A stretch of DNA of 64,000 bases from Ixodes scapularis (GCF_016920785.2 NW_024609879.1:14633145-14697144), one strand, 5' to 3'. Numbered from the stretch's first letter, positions 10,774-21,186 are shown. The notes: a model not told the origin generated them from the letters alone. A program made the numbers and translations.

Positions 10774-10778
10774 ACAAG
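10774..10778. other. Target site duplication of Gypsy element (left)
   Basis: ACAAG directly abuts the TG of the LTR at 10779 and is matched by ACAAG at 15405-15409. Five-base duplications are usual for Ty3/Gypsy integrase. Confidence 0.9.
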
Positions 10779-10984
10779 TGTCACGATCTTTCTGGAACGT
10801 GGACGAAGGGGGCCGAAGCACCCTCCGAAGAGAGATGACACGCAGCCTGCTTGTGAGGGTGAACGATGACTGACCGGAGCGGCGTGCGCTCAACGGTGTT
10901 TATTAGCGCGGTGAACAATGTTGCCCGCCGAGCCAGGCGGCCGCAGACGGGCGGACTGGAGGGGGGCGCCACTAACTTGTCACA
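10779..10984 (-). repeat. Gypsy element 3' LTR (206 bp)
   Basis: Begins TGTCACGATC and ends CTTGTCACA on the plus strand, with TG...CA termini. It differs from the partner LTR (15199-15404) at six positions by direct comparison, all in the first ~80 bases, while the remaining ~125 are identical. Confidence 0.95.
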
Positions 10985-10996
10985 CTCCTCCCCCCC
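10985..10996 (-). other. Polypurine tract of Gypsy element
   Basis: On the minus strand reads GGGGGGGAGGAG immediately before the 3' LTR, the expected place and composition for the plus-strand primer of reverse transcription. Confidence 0.8.
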
Positions 10997-11093
10997 AGTT
11001 TGTTTGTTCTAAAACAAAACTGAACACAATGCGCACGGCCGACACCATCTCGGCGTCTGGTCATGCAAAGTCCCGGCCTGTCGACGAAGAAGG

Positions 11094-12230
11094 TCACCCC
11101 GGCGAGTAGCGGTCAGGTGGCCTCCGCTGCCGTGCACTCCGCCTGGGCACTGGCGTCGACGGGCCAGGTGTGGCAACGCCGGGCGCTGCCTCTACAGGTC
11201 GCGCTCCACCCGGTGGAGACGCAGGGATCGGATTGGGGTGTGGCACCGGTCCAACTGGTGCCACAGGAGTGGATTGTCCCCTCCGTGGTGGGTGGCGCTC
11301 CACTAGCCGCGACTGGCGTTGTCGTTGGTCCCCCTCCGGGCTGGTCCTCCGAAGCGACGGCCGAGGGTGCAAGCCAGGTCCCGGAGCGAGGCCTGACATG
11401 GTCGGCGTGCCGGTGCCAGGTGGTCCCGTCGGGCATGCGGACGAGCAGCGATGAGGCACTCGCTGGTAAAACCACACGCCTGGCAGACCAGGGTGGGCCA
11501 GGACGGAAGTTCCTGCAGCGTAGACCGACGCTCCCGGCTCCGGCAAAGGCCCGGGACGGCACCCTCGGTCAGCAGCCAGCTTCTGCTTCAGGAGCGCCGT
11601 GGACCGGAGGTCTGGATGCAAGACGTCCAGGGGTGTCTTGACCATCCGGCCCAGCAGAAGCTCGCAAGGGACACGGCCAGTGTCCCTTGTGGTCCGGTAC
11701 TGGAACAGTACCCGGGCCACCTGCGTCCGGAAATTTCCGGGCTGGCTCTTCTTGAGTTTGTTCTTGATGGTCTGTACCACCCGCTCTGCTGCACCATTGG
11801 AAGCGGGGTGGTACGGCGGAACCAGCATCCGGCGGGTCCCATTCCTCTGCAGCCAGTCCAGGTACTCGGCGCTAGCGAAAGCGGGACCATTGTCGGACAC
11901 AATAATGTCCGGCAATCCCTGCGCCGCGAAGACCTGCCGCAGAGCCGCAATGGTCGCGCTTGCCGATGGACTGGTGACTGGCAGTGCCTCCACCCACTTG
12001 GAGAAGGCGTCCACTACCACCAGGAAGTAGTGGCCCTTGTGAAGTGTCCCGCAAAGTCCACGTGCAAGCGGACCACGGCCTCTGTGGGAACGGCCAGGGG
12101 GTGATCGCCACGTGGCGCGAGGCTCGCTGGTTCTCCTGGCAGACCTGCCAGCCTTGCACCTGGCGCACGATGTCCTGGTCCAAGCCAGGCCACCAAACGT
12201 GCGACCGTGCCACCATCTTGGTCTTTTCAA
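11094..12230 (-). pseudogene. Gypsy integrase core and C-terminal region, frameshifted
   Basis: Continues the polyprotein in a different phase from the protease-RT frame. The catalytic core shows the DD(35)E signature: VVVDAFSKWVEALPV (D), IIVSDNGPAFAS (D) and PYHPASNGAAERVVQTIKNKL (E). Upstream the join needs at least two phase changes between about 12040 and 12110: one phase carries LHVDFAGHF, the next GHYFLVVVD. Downstream another phase change near 11500 is needed to reach VRMPDGTTWHRHADHVR, a GPY/F-like C-terminal motif. It joins element cDNA to target DNA in intact relatives; here it is non-functional. Confidence 0.85.
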
Positions 12231-14253
12231 TGCCAGGGTGCCCCGCGTGCAGCAACTGCAGCACCTTGGCCCGCAGACTTTGTGGAATCACCACCCTGCA
12301 ACCCCACAGCAGGCAGCCCTGCTCCAAGCTCAGCTCGGCGGTCTTGTGGCTGTACGCCTGGTGACGCAGCTCCTCCCCTCGGGCAACCGCCTTGACCACC
12401 TGAGACAGGGCCGGGTCCCGGTTGGTCACCTGCGCCACCGCAGTCTTGGTGAGCACCCTCGGGTAGGCCCGCTCCAGCAGGAACACGTCAGCTGGCTCTG
12501 GAACGGCAGCAGGCACCTCCGGCAGGGGCAGGCGGCTCAGGGCGTCGGCCGGTCCCAGGTCCTTCCCAGGGCGGTAGACCAGCTTGCAGCTGTAGGCCGC
12601 CAGCGTCAAGGCCCAACGTACCACACGAGGCGAGGCTTGCACTGGAACTGCCTTGTCAGGTCCCAGCAGCCCCAGCAGCGGCTTGTGGTCCGTGACCGCC
12701 TCGAATTGCCGGCCCCACAGGTATTGGTGGAAGCGCTGGACCCCGAAGGTGAGCGCCAGGCCTTCCTTGTCGAGCTGGCTGTAGCGTTGCTCTGCCGCAT
12801 GTAGTCGACGAGAAGCAAACGCTACAGGGCGTTCCTGACCATCCTGACCCCGGTGCGACAGGACGGCTCCCACCCCGTACGGCGACGCATCCACGGTGAG
12901 AACTACAGGCTTGGCCGGGTCGAAGTGCACCAGCACTGGAGCCTTAACGACCAACTCCTTGTTGTGCTGGAAGGCCAAGTCCTGCTCCTTCTTCCAGGCC
13001 CACTGCTGCCCATCACGAAGCAGGCGAAGCAGCGGCTCCAGATGCGTCGACAGGTTGGGCAGGAACCTCCTGTAGAAGTTGACGAGGCCGAGGTAGCTCT
13101 GAAGCTCCTTCTTGCTCTTCGGCTTCGGCGCCTTGAGCACGGCCTCAATCTTGCGGGGAGCCGGGGCCGGGCCAGCCTGGGAGATGATATGTCCCAGATA
13201 CTCCATGCCGGGGGTCAGGAACACGCACTTGTCCAGCCTCAGCTTGAGACCGGCGTCCTGTAGTCGTGTCAGGACTTTGCGCAGGTTCTGCAGGTGGTCC
13301 CCGTTGTCGGTACCGGTAACCAGGATGTCGTCCAAGTACACCGCCACGTGCCTCATGCCCCTGAAGAGGTTGTCCATCTCGAACGGTAGGCGCGTGTACT
13401 GGAAGAGTCCCATGGTAGTCGAAATGGTGACATACTTCCGGGCGGCATCCTGGAGCACCAGCTGCTGGTAGGCATCTCGAAGGTCGAGCTTGGAGAACTT
13501 CTGTCCCCCGAACAGAGCCGACCAGAGATCTTCTACCCGAGGCAGCGGGTACTTCTCGACGGTAGCGACGGGGTGGATGGCGACCTTGAAGTCCCCGCAG
13601 ATCCTGACGCGGCCGTCTTGCTTGAGGACTGGCACAATCGGTGCGGCCCACTCGGAGGTCTTGACAAGCACCAGGATACCCTCTCGCTGCAGCCGTTGCC
13701 GCTCATGGGTGACCCCGTCCTTCAGGGCGAATGGCAGCGGACGCGGCTTGAAGAACCGAGGCCGGGCTCCCTCGGGTACGTGTATGCCAACCGCCGTGCC
13801 GGCGAAGGTGCCCGCCCCCGGCTGGAACAGGGACTGGAAGTCGGTCAGGAGGCTCGGGACGTCCTTCACCACGTGCAGCGCAGCTTCTTGGTACTCCGGC
13901 AGCCGAATACCCAGCATCCAGTTCCGGCCCAGCAGCGTCGGCGAAGACCCCTTTGTTAAATAAAGGGGAAGGATTGCCTCCCTGTCGCCAAGGCGAACGC
14001 CGACTTGGGCCCGACCCTGGACCTGGGAAAGCTGCCCGGAGTAGCTGCGCAGCATGACGTCGGACGCCTCGATGGACACGCCGGGGAAGGTCCGCTTGAA
14101 CAGCTTCCCGGGCATGACCGACACGCTGGCCCCTGTGTCCAGCTCCATGGTGATGGGGTGGCCGCAGATTTCGACAGACACCAAGTAAGGTGGCACAGAT
14201 GATGAAAATCTATTGGTGTGCCACACGTCGAAGATCTGCGGGTCCTCGGCCAC
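11872..14253 (-). pseudogene. Gypsy Pol: protease, reverse transcriptase, RNase H, integrase zinc domain
   Basis: A 793-codon open stretch whose phase is shared with the Gag frame upstream. Numbering from its first Met: protease DTGAS at 39-43 and LLGRNWM at 108-114; RT with KLDLRDAYQQ at 256-264 and YLDDILV at 306-312; RNase H with TVDAS (453-457), DKEGLAL (495-501) and TDHKPLLG (521-528); then the integrase HHCC zinc domain (HAGHPGIEKTK...C..C) near 665-710. RT goes from RLPF straight to EMDNLFRG, lacking the ~11 residues (GVSSAPAxFQR-type) that relatives have, so an in-frame deletion probably removed activity. After residue ~725 the sequence is out of phase. Confidence 0.9.
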
Positions 14254-15087
14254 GACGTGAACCTTAGCTGAGGAGGTACCCGGACCTTGTGCCGCTCGTC
14301 CCCGCCGCGTTTTCTTGCGGCGGCCACCATGGCCGCGGGCTTGGCTTGAACCCGGGCTTGAACCAGGATGCTGCTGCTGCTGGCCGCCGCTCGTCCTCCC
14401 CCCTCGGCAGACACGTGCGAGGTGCGCAGTTCTCCCGCACGTGAAGCATTATGCTTGGACGAACTGGCACTGTGAGGGGGAGTGGGCAGCGCCGTAGCGG
14501 CTGCAGGCACCGCTCCTTGCCGCCATCTTGTACACCGCCGCTTCCGTCGACGGTGAGCTGGTCGCACGCGCTATCTGGCTGGCGTCCTTAGCTGCGGCTT
14601 CCATCGCCTGCGCTGCCTTCACCGCGTCGTCCAGCGAGGGGTCGGGGAGCTCCAGGGGTCGCGTCCGCATGGCGGGGTTGTTGATGCCGCAGACAACCCG
14701 GTCCCGGAGTAGCGAGTCCAACTGGTCGCCGAAGGCGCAGGTGCTCGCTAACCCTCGTAGCGCAGCGACGAACTGCCCGAGGGTCTCCCCGTCCCGGCGG
14801 CTCCGGTTGTTGAAGCGGAACCGCTCCATAAGCGTGGACGTCGCCGGGCTGAAGTGCGAGCGCAACGTGGCGAGAAGCTCACCCAGCGTTTTGACGTGCG
14901 GCGTGGCCGGCTTGAGGAGGTCGAGCAGGAGGCTGAAGACGCGGGTCCCGCAGCTGGCCAAGAAGATGTCCCGTTGTTTTGCCTCGGGCGTGTCGTTCGC
15001 CCGGAAGAACACGTGGACCTGTTCTTCGTAGACTGGCCAGGCGGACCCATCTCCCTCAAACGGCTCGACCCTCCCGTAAAGCGGCAT
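14254..15087 (-). pseudogene. Gypsy Gag with two zinc knuckles and one in-frame stop
   Basis: Start chosen at MPLYGRVEPF (15087), the usual opening of this Gag type; an upstream Met lies in the LTR. The body (WPVYEEQVHVFFRAND, LTRPLELPDPSL) is the retrotransposon Gag fold that builds the particle. The first knuckle reads CSRYGAAHSPSQC, with the second Cys replaced by Tyr. A TAA at 14449-14451 follows, then the same phase continues with an intact second knuckle CFTCGRTAHLARVC and an Arg/Gly linker into protease. So Gag and Pol share one frame interrupted by one stop. The stop could be mutation or recoding; the Cys-to-Tyr change favours decay. Confidence 0.85.
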
Positions 15088-15099
15088 GGCGACAGGAGC

Positions 15100-15122
15100 G
15101 GGGGGGGGGGGGGGGGGGGGGG
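15100..15122. repeat. Run of 23 G just upstream of Gag
   Basis: An uninterrupted G tract (C tract in the element's own sense) between the 5' LTR and the Gag start codon. In frame it would give polyproline. Such runs are prone to polymerase slippage and sequencing error, so the length is unreliable. Confidence 0.9.
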
Positions 15123-15198
15123 TGTTGCGACTCTCTCGGCGGCGTGGGCCGAACCGTGCACGTTGGTGGGCTCCAGTGCCACGGTTCCTCGTCGCCGG

Positions 15199-15404
15199 TG
15201 TCACGATCTTCCTGGAACGTGGACGAAGGGTGCCGAAGCACCCGCCGAGGAGAGACGACACGCAGCCTGGTTGTGAGGGTGAACGATGACTGACCGGAGC
15301 GGCGTGCGCTCAACGGTGTTTATTAGCGCGGTGAACAATGTTGCCCGCCGAGCCAGGCGGCCGCAGACGGGCGGACTGGAGGGGGGCGCCACTAACTTGT
15401 CACA
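15199..15404 (-). repeat. Gypsy element 5' LTR (206 bp)
   Basis: Partner of 10779-10984 with the same TG...CA ends and length. The element is read on the minus strand, so this is the promoter-bearing LTR. Just inside it (minus strand) the sequence CCGGCGACGAGGAACCG occupies the primer-binding position; I could not assign the tRNA. Confidence 0.95.
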
Positions 15405-15409
15405 ACAAG
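15405..15409. other. Target site duplication of Gypsy element (right)
   Basis: ACAAG, identical to 10774-10778. Confidence 0.9.
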
Positions 15410-16010
15410 CTCAGAGGTTGTAGTGAGAATGAGGTCTAATACATTGGAAGAATGAGATGAACATTGTGCAGGCTCTTGTTCAAGTTGCTTTAAATTAAAA
15501 TCAAGACAAAGGCTTAGAAACGAAAAAGACTGTGAAGAGTAATGATTTATTGTGGGAGTGTCGCTTTTCCAGTTAAATGTGGGAAAATTAATATCACCCA
15601 GTAGAAGCAAAGACGAAGAAGGAAACCGTACTACCAATCTATTTAAAACATCGTGAAGCTCAGAGCAAAATGTACTAGACGAAGCGGGGGGTCAATAGCC
15701 GGCGCAAAAAATAAAATCCTTGTTCCTGACATGTACACGGGCACACACAAACTCTAAAGATATGTTAAGTGGTACAACGCTCGATATTATAGAATCACGA
15801 ACAGCTGAGAACACCGCCACCTGAGCGCGAGTCACAATTGAAACGATAAAATTTGTACATATCTTCACACTCAAAAATTTCACTGTCAGCAATTTTACTA
15901 GAAAGCCACGTTTCGGTAAGGATAACAGTATCAGCTGTACACGTGTCGATACGAGATGACAAGGCATCGCGTTTGTTGCACACGCTTTGCACGTTAGAAA
16001 ACAATATTGA
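15405..16010 (-). pseudogene. LINE copy 3 ORF2: endonuclease N-terminal half
   Basis: Three phases combine into an EEP endonuclease: NVQSVCNKRDALSSRIDTC...TVILTETWLSSKIADSEIF...SGGGVL (15795-16004), a middle region carrying FSAVRDSIISSVVPLNISLEFVCA, and LLLLGDINFPTFNWKSD...HSSNVLDLIL (15392-15637). The frame is cut at LILTTTSELV by the Gypsy insertion and resumes at 10773. Multiple frameshifts. Confidence 0.8.
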
Positions 16011-16207
16011 GATGGTGTTAGTCGCCGGCCTTTATATAGTTATGTTGATAACGCGTGTGAATTATCATTGCTTGGGACAGGTGCGGAAACAGCATTATCG
16101 GTGCCCGGTTGCGGCGCGGAAACTGCATTATTTCGGAAAGCGTGTCAGCAATACCGTAGAAAAGTTGTCAAGACGTGACCTATCTTCAAGCTCATTAAGT
16201 CTTGAAT

Positions 16208-16564
16208 TCAGAACGGTAGTTTCGCCTCGGACGGCCTCACTAAGACATTACACAGTTCAGCAGGATGCTTTGGCACATCTAGTGATTCTACAAGTGATTC
16301 AACTGCTGCAAGTATTGAATTGATGTCTAACACTTTTAGTTCTAGTTGATGCTGGTTATCTTTGACCTGATTTAGCATGTCAACCATTTCGGTATGACGC
16401 GCATCGTTCTCAGCAGACTGTTCAGCAATGGCAGCCAGAATAGCAGCGTTAGTGATAGGGCCGGGGTTTGATTCAACGTCCCCGGACAACAAAAGTAACT
16501 TAAAAACGTGAACACACACATAAGCAACTCTAAAAAGATTCAGCGGGCACTGGAGGAGCAGCAC
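16208..16564 (-). pseudogene. LINE copy 3 ORF1 remnant: leader, 2A motif, coiled coil
   Basis: A 118-codon frame: hydrophobic leader (VAYVCVHVFKLLLLS, residues 13-27), GDVESNPGP at 28-36, then a coiled coil (ITNAAILAAIAEQ...MVDMLNQVKDNQHQLELKV). The RNA-binding and C-terminal domains present in copies 1 and 2 are missing; only ~200 bases separate this frame from the endonuclease, so an internal deletion removed them. The shared leader-2A-coiled coil order with copy 1 supports a family-wide architecture. Confidence 0.75.
16457..16483 (-). other. 2A ribosome-skipping motif in LINE copy 3 ORF1
   Basis: Codes for GDVESNPGP after LLLLS, an independent occurrence of the signature in a second, diverged element. 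Confidence 0.85.
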
Positions 16565-16612
16565 AAAATCCGTTACAGGATCGTTTAACGCGTAAGAATG
16601 GGTATTTACGAA

Positions 16613-18103
16613 CCTGCAGAATGAAGCAGAAGGGATTTTGAAGCGACCGCATAGGCCGCCGCTCCTCTGTGCCCACTGAAAGCGTCCTGTGGTGACCAGG
16701 CGCTTAAATTCGCAGAGAATCTTGTTGTCGTTGACGATGATGCTGGCTTGGTAAAGGGGAGGGACGCAACTGCGGCATCGAGCACGGGCGCGATGTCATC
16801 ACCGATAGCCGCCAGGAATACACTGCACAATGACGGTGCAGAGATAATGGCTGGCTGGCGAGGAGGAGGTAGCCATGTCCCAAAGAAGGACAAAACCTGC
16901 AGAATGAAGCAGAAAGGATTTTAAAGCGGCCGCACAGCCACCGCTCCTCTGTCCTGTGCCCACTGAAAGCGTCCTGTGACCAGGCGCTTAAATTCGCAGA
17001 GAATCCTGTTGTCGTTGACAATGATGCTGGCTTGGTAAAGGGGAGGGACGCAACTGCGGCATCGAACATGGGCGCGATGTCATCACCGATAGCCGCCAGG
17101 AATGCACTGCACAATGACGGTGCAGAGATGGTGGCTGGCTGGCGAGGAGGAGGTAGCCATGTCCCAAAGAAGGACAAAACCTGCAGAATGAAGCAGAAAG
17201 GATTTTAAAGCGACCGCACAGCCACCGCTCCTCTGTCCTGTGCCCACTAAAAGCGTCCTGTGACCAGGCGCTTAAATTCGCAGAGAATCCTGTTGTTGTT
17301 GTTGTTGATGATGCTGGCTTGGTGAAGGGGAGGGACGCAACTGTGGCATAGAACACGGGCGCTATGTCGTCACCGATAGCCGCTAGGAATACAGTGCATG
17401 ATGACGGTGCAGAGATGGTGGCTGGCTGGCGAGGAGGAGGTAGCCATGTCCCAAGGAAGGACAAAATCTGCAGAATGAAGCAGAAAGGATTTTGAAGCGA
17501 CCGCATAGCCGCCGCTCCTCTGTGCCCCCTGAAAGCGTCCTATGGTGACCAGGCGCTTAAATTCGCAGAAAATCCTGTTGTTGTTGTCGATAATGCTGGC
17601 TTTTGAAGGGGAGGGATGCAACTGTGGCATCGAACACGGGCGCTATGTCGTCACTGATAGCCGGCAGGAATACAGTGCATGATGACGGTGCAGAGATGGT
17701 GGCTGGCTGGCGAGGAGGAGGTAGCCATGTCCCAAGGAAGGACAAAATCTGCAGAATGAAGCAGAAAGGATTTTGAAGCGACCGCATAGCCGCCGCTCCT
17801 CTGTGCCCCCTGAAAGCGTCCTATGGTGACCAGGCGCTTAAATTCGCAGAGAATCCTGTTGTTGTTGTCGATGATGCTGGCTTTTGAAGGGGAGGGACGC
17901 AACTGTGGCATCGAACACGGGCGCTATGTCGTCACTGATAGCCGGCAGGAATACAGTGCATGATGACGGTGCAGAGATGGTGGCTGACTGGCGAGGAGGA
18001 GGTAGCCATGTCCCAAGGAAAGCCAAAATCTGCAGAATGCAGTAGAAGGGATTTTGAAGGCGACCGCATAGGCCGCCGCTCCTCCGTGCCCACTGAAAAT
18101 TTT
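16613..18103 (-). repeat. Tandem array of ~283-bp monomers 5' of LINE copy 3
   Basis: The landmark (c/t)ctgcagaatgaagcag recurs at 16613, 16896, 17180, 17467, 17748 and 18029, giving units of 283, 284, 287, 281 and 281 bp plus a partial end. All lie in the same orientation immediately upstream (in the LINE's own sense) of the ORF1 leader. Overlapping minus-strand frames of 60-170 codons are by-products of the periodicity. Position and copy pattern resemble the 5' monomers that carry LINE promoters in some mammals. Confidence 0.9.
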
Positions 18104-20781
18104 CGAGAGAGCAAAAAAGTTACAAAACAAACTTCGAACGAATCGACGCTAGACGAGGTAGCGTAGCTTGTTTCGAAATATTAGATCTAAATTTAAGTGA
18201 TTGGCCGTTCCTAACTCCGCTGAGATTCCAGCATCCATCATAGTATCAGTACATAAAAATTAACCAGTTAAAAACAACTGGCTTTTTAAAACGTAAAGTA
18301 ACATTTATTGGAGATCATTAATCAAGCTTTCAATTCATTCCTCTCATGGTTTGAAAAGGAAAGCGGTAAAAATAAGCTACACAGTGTGTAGCATACAAAG
18401 TCTGTCTCCCGCTGTAAATAGTCTCATTTTGGTCTTGACCACGGCAGAATCAGCCTCGTAACTTCAAGAGCGAGCAGCTCGTTCAAGAGCATGTGTAACA
18501 AGATCGAAGCTACTGACAATTATTTAGAAACCCGTACCCGTATGATCGCCGCTTTTATCTATAGAATAGAGCTGTCGTCTAAGTCATAACAAGAATTAGT
18601 GGTAACAAAAGACCTCTCAAAGTCAGGAGCTTGCCGTAAGCGTTCACTTGACTTTCGTACACTATATACACCTTTCCAAAAAACACTGGACCCCAGGGGC
18701 AACAAACCGTTTTCGAGCCTGTCACTGAGTTTGAGGCTAGACTCTCACCGGCTTCCCTCCTAACCCTAATAGAGTGGACTATGATTTCAATAGGCGCAGC
18801 CTGCGTAGGCGCAGTTTCAAACGCTGCTGGCGGCTAAATTCTCGTCTTTTCCCGCTACATTTTGTGTTTCGTGGTACATGTATTTTCCGGAGGACATTAA
18901 AAAAGCATTGTACCACATTTGAAAAAAAAAAAAAAAGAACTGTAAACTATTTTTGTTGGGTAGGCGCGCGACAGAACGAATGTGACTGGAATGTATAGTT
19001 CTAGTTATTTGTGTTTTTTTTAGGATAAGTTTTGACGGCGCCGCGGGATTTGCCGCATGTGAAACGACAAAGCGCTTTGCTGACAAAAATAAATTGCAAC
19101 AGAAGATTGCCGAAAGGCGTGCATTTTTCACGCTCACAAATAACGTGTTTACCGATGGACAGGACACGGACATACAATTGAGGAAGTGTTAACATTCGAA
19201 CAATATATCGTACGTACCACACGATGCAGCGTTATACGAAAAGTATTTATTTGAGAAAGATCTCAAATAACAGTCACAGTCGACGGCAGTCACATCTTGA
19301 CGATCGGACGGAATCCGAGATGACTTCGTTTTGGGGCACGTTTTGGGGAGAGCTTTCTTTTTTCACAACCGCACCAAGGCAAAGAAACAAACGCGACTGA
19401 CCCGTTTCTCACCCCAACCCGGACAACTATTTTTGGAAATGACTTAGGATTCTACGCGGATTATCCCTGGGAGGGGGGAGAACAATGTTCGCAAAATCGC
19501 GCCGAGGATCGTTCGACGTCCTTCACCTCCTTCGTTTCCCGTGAATGTCGAGCAGAAAAGCTTGAATGGCAGGCACTTACCAGCCTTATTTCTTACCGCT
19601 TCGTTTGCAAGGCGTCCTCCGTTGCTAGGCGGTCGCTAGGCGCGACGTCACTCCGGAGGGATGAGTCACAAGGCAGCAAGATATCACCGAGGACAAAAAA
19701 TGGGGCACCGGTAATCTAGCCATCGCCGCTGGGTGTCTGACAACCCTGAAGTATCTCGGAATTTCAAACCCCCTCTGAATGTGCTACCCATGGAACTCCG
19801 TAACGTACGTGTCATCCCACTGACAGCATTCTTCGTGAATGCAAGCTACTTCTTCTCTGGAATTTCAGTTCAATGATCAAACTTCTATCTATGAAATATC
19901 TCCAAAATCATATTAGTTTAATTCCTTTTTCATTTCTCAAAACGACCTCCTTAATACCCCCCTCAGCTCATCCCCATCTTAGTACAAATTCACCGCCGCG
20001 AGCAGCGCCATCAGGTAGTGGTACTGAGAAATAGAAATAGAGGTAATGATGGGGAACTGAAAGAAACATTAGCTACTGCTCCAAAAGCGTTTTCTTTTTT
20101 TTTTGTAACGCTGTGAGGATATTGATATTAGTCCAGCCATTTAATGCTTACACTAGATGCGCATAACATCAGCTGGTATAGAAAATCAATTTATAAATGT
20201 TGAGTTTGATACCTGTCGGTAAAATGGTTATGTATTTAATACGCCTATTAGTCTTTAAAAGCTTACTACGAACGTGTTCAGTAAGCTCATTACAAGACAT
20301 GTTTTCAGGAAACCAATACACAGAGGGTTGTTTGTTACACGTTCAACAAAGTGAATAATAGCAGGACCAAATTTGAAGAGAATGAACACGTTTGGTTGAG
20401 TTCTTTAATGTAATGGAAATATTAGTCTCGCTGTTGCTAGCATTTATATGAAAAGCGTTCTTTTGTTCTCATTCCAAACTTTTAATATTATTTATTAATT
20501 TAGAAAAGACACTGTTTTGTTAATAAGATCCTCACTGCTTGTATCTCGAAAAATCATACTGGTAATTATTTTATCCCTTAACTTGCACCTTACGCAAAAA
20601 AATGAGTACAAATTAAAAAAAAAAAAAAACTCTAAAACGTTTTTTTTAATTTTTTTTATTTAAATACTAGATTTTCTAAGTTGCCATTCAATATATAATT
20701 TCCAACTGTCCTTATATAGATTTCGCCGCACACGGCAAGGGCTGAGCAACAAAATATAAAGGGAGGGAACCATTTTCTTTG
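18104..20781. other. Gene-free stretch, AT-rich with homopolymers
   Basis: No frame resembling a known protein. Several poly-A/T tracts (around 18918, 20095, 20615, 20640) and a GC-richer patch near 19460-19700 are visible. No terminal repeats, tRNA-like cloverleaf or rRNA sequence noticed. Confidence 0.4.
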
Positions 20782-21186
20782 CTAGATCAGCATATGTACG
20801 ATTGTGGTATGTAAGATATCTTTTGGAACGGACTCCAAATTGATCGTGCCATTGGCCCCATTCTCAAAAGCGCTTATCTCGGGGAGTTTCTCGGGGAGCT
20901 GCTTACAAAATTCTAGCTCTGATTTGATAAGATAAGGGCGGAAAACGTTTATCTGTTTACCATTGTACTCGAGCCTTCGCACATGCAGCTTGAAGCACCT
21001 GGGTTGCTGTCCCCAGTGTGCCCAGATTTGAGAGTTTTTGATTGCTCTCTTGGTGTCACGTGTTGTAAGGGTCTTTTTTGCAATACAAGCCGCAAGGAGA
21101 ACGAGAAATCGCCGACCGTCTGCAGGTATCTGTAAGCTTTGCCCAGCCTCGCCGCCCGCCATCGTCCTCGCCACGCGGAAACGCAC
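20782..21186 (-). CDS. Hypothetical 134-codon frame, unassigned
   Basis: A minus-strand frame with non-repetitive composition (WGQQPRCFKLHVRRLEYNGKQ, ELEFCKQLPEKLPEIS). I recognise no domain, signal peptide or membrane segment. It overlaps several open frames on both strands in a GC-richer island just upstream of the methyltransferase gene, so chance is possible. Confidence 0.2.
   Translation of the reverse strand: MRFRVARTMAGGEAGQSLQIPADGRRFLVLLAACIAKKTLTTRDTKRAIKNSQIWAHWGQQPRCFKLHVRRLEYNGKQINVFRPYLIKSELEFCKQLPEKLPEISAFENGANGTINLESVPKDILHTTIVHMLI

Larger units (their letters stand above)
10779..15404 (-). mobile_element. Ty3/Gypsy LTR retrotransposon, decayed, inserted in LINE copy 3
   Basis: A 4,626-bp minus-strand element with two 206-bp LTRs, a polypurine tract, and Gag-Pol in the order Gag, zinc knuckles, protease, RT, RNase H, integrase. 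A perfect ACAAG target duplication flanks it. The RT-RNaseH-IN domain order assigns it to Ty3/Gypsy. The interior is about 60-65% GC with frameshifts in integrase, one stop in Gag and a small RT deletion. No envelope gene is present. Confidence 0.95.

Noticed and set aside
11094..14567. Long plus-strand open frames over the Gypsy element
   Set aside because: They are antisense shadows in GC-rich coding DNA; only the minus strand shows protease, RT, RNase H and integrase motifs.
16606..18130. Eight or more minus-strand open frames of 60-170 codons with similar protein sequences
   Set aside because: They are successive phases of the ~283-bp tandem monomer; the frame does not persist across units, so this is a repeat and not a gene family.
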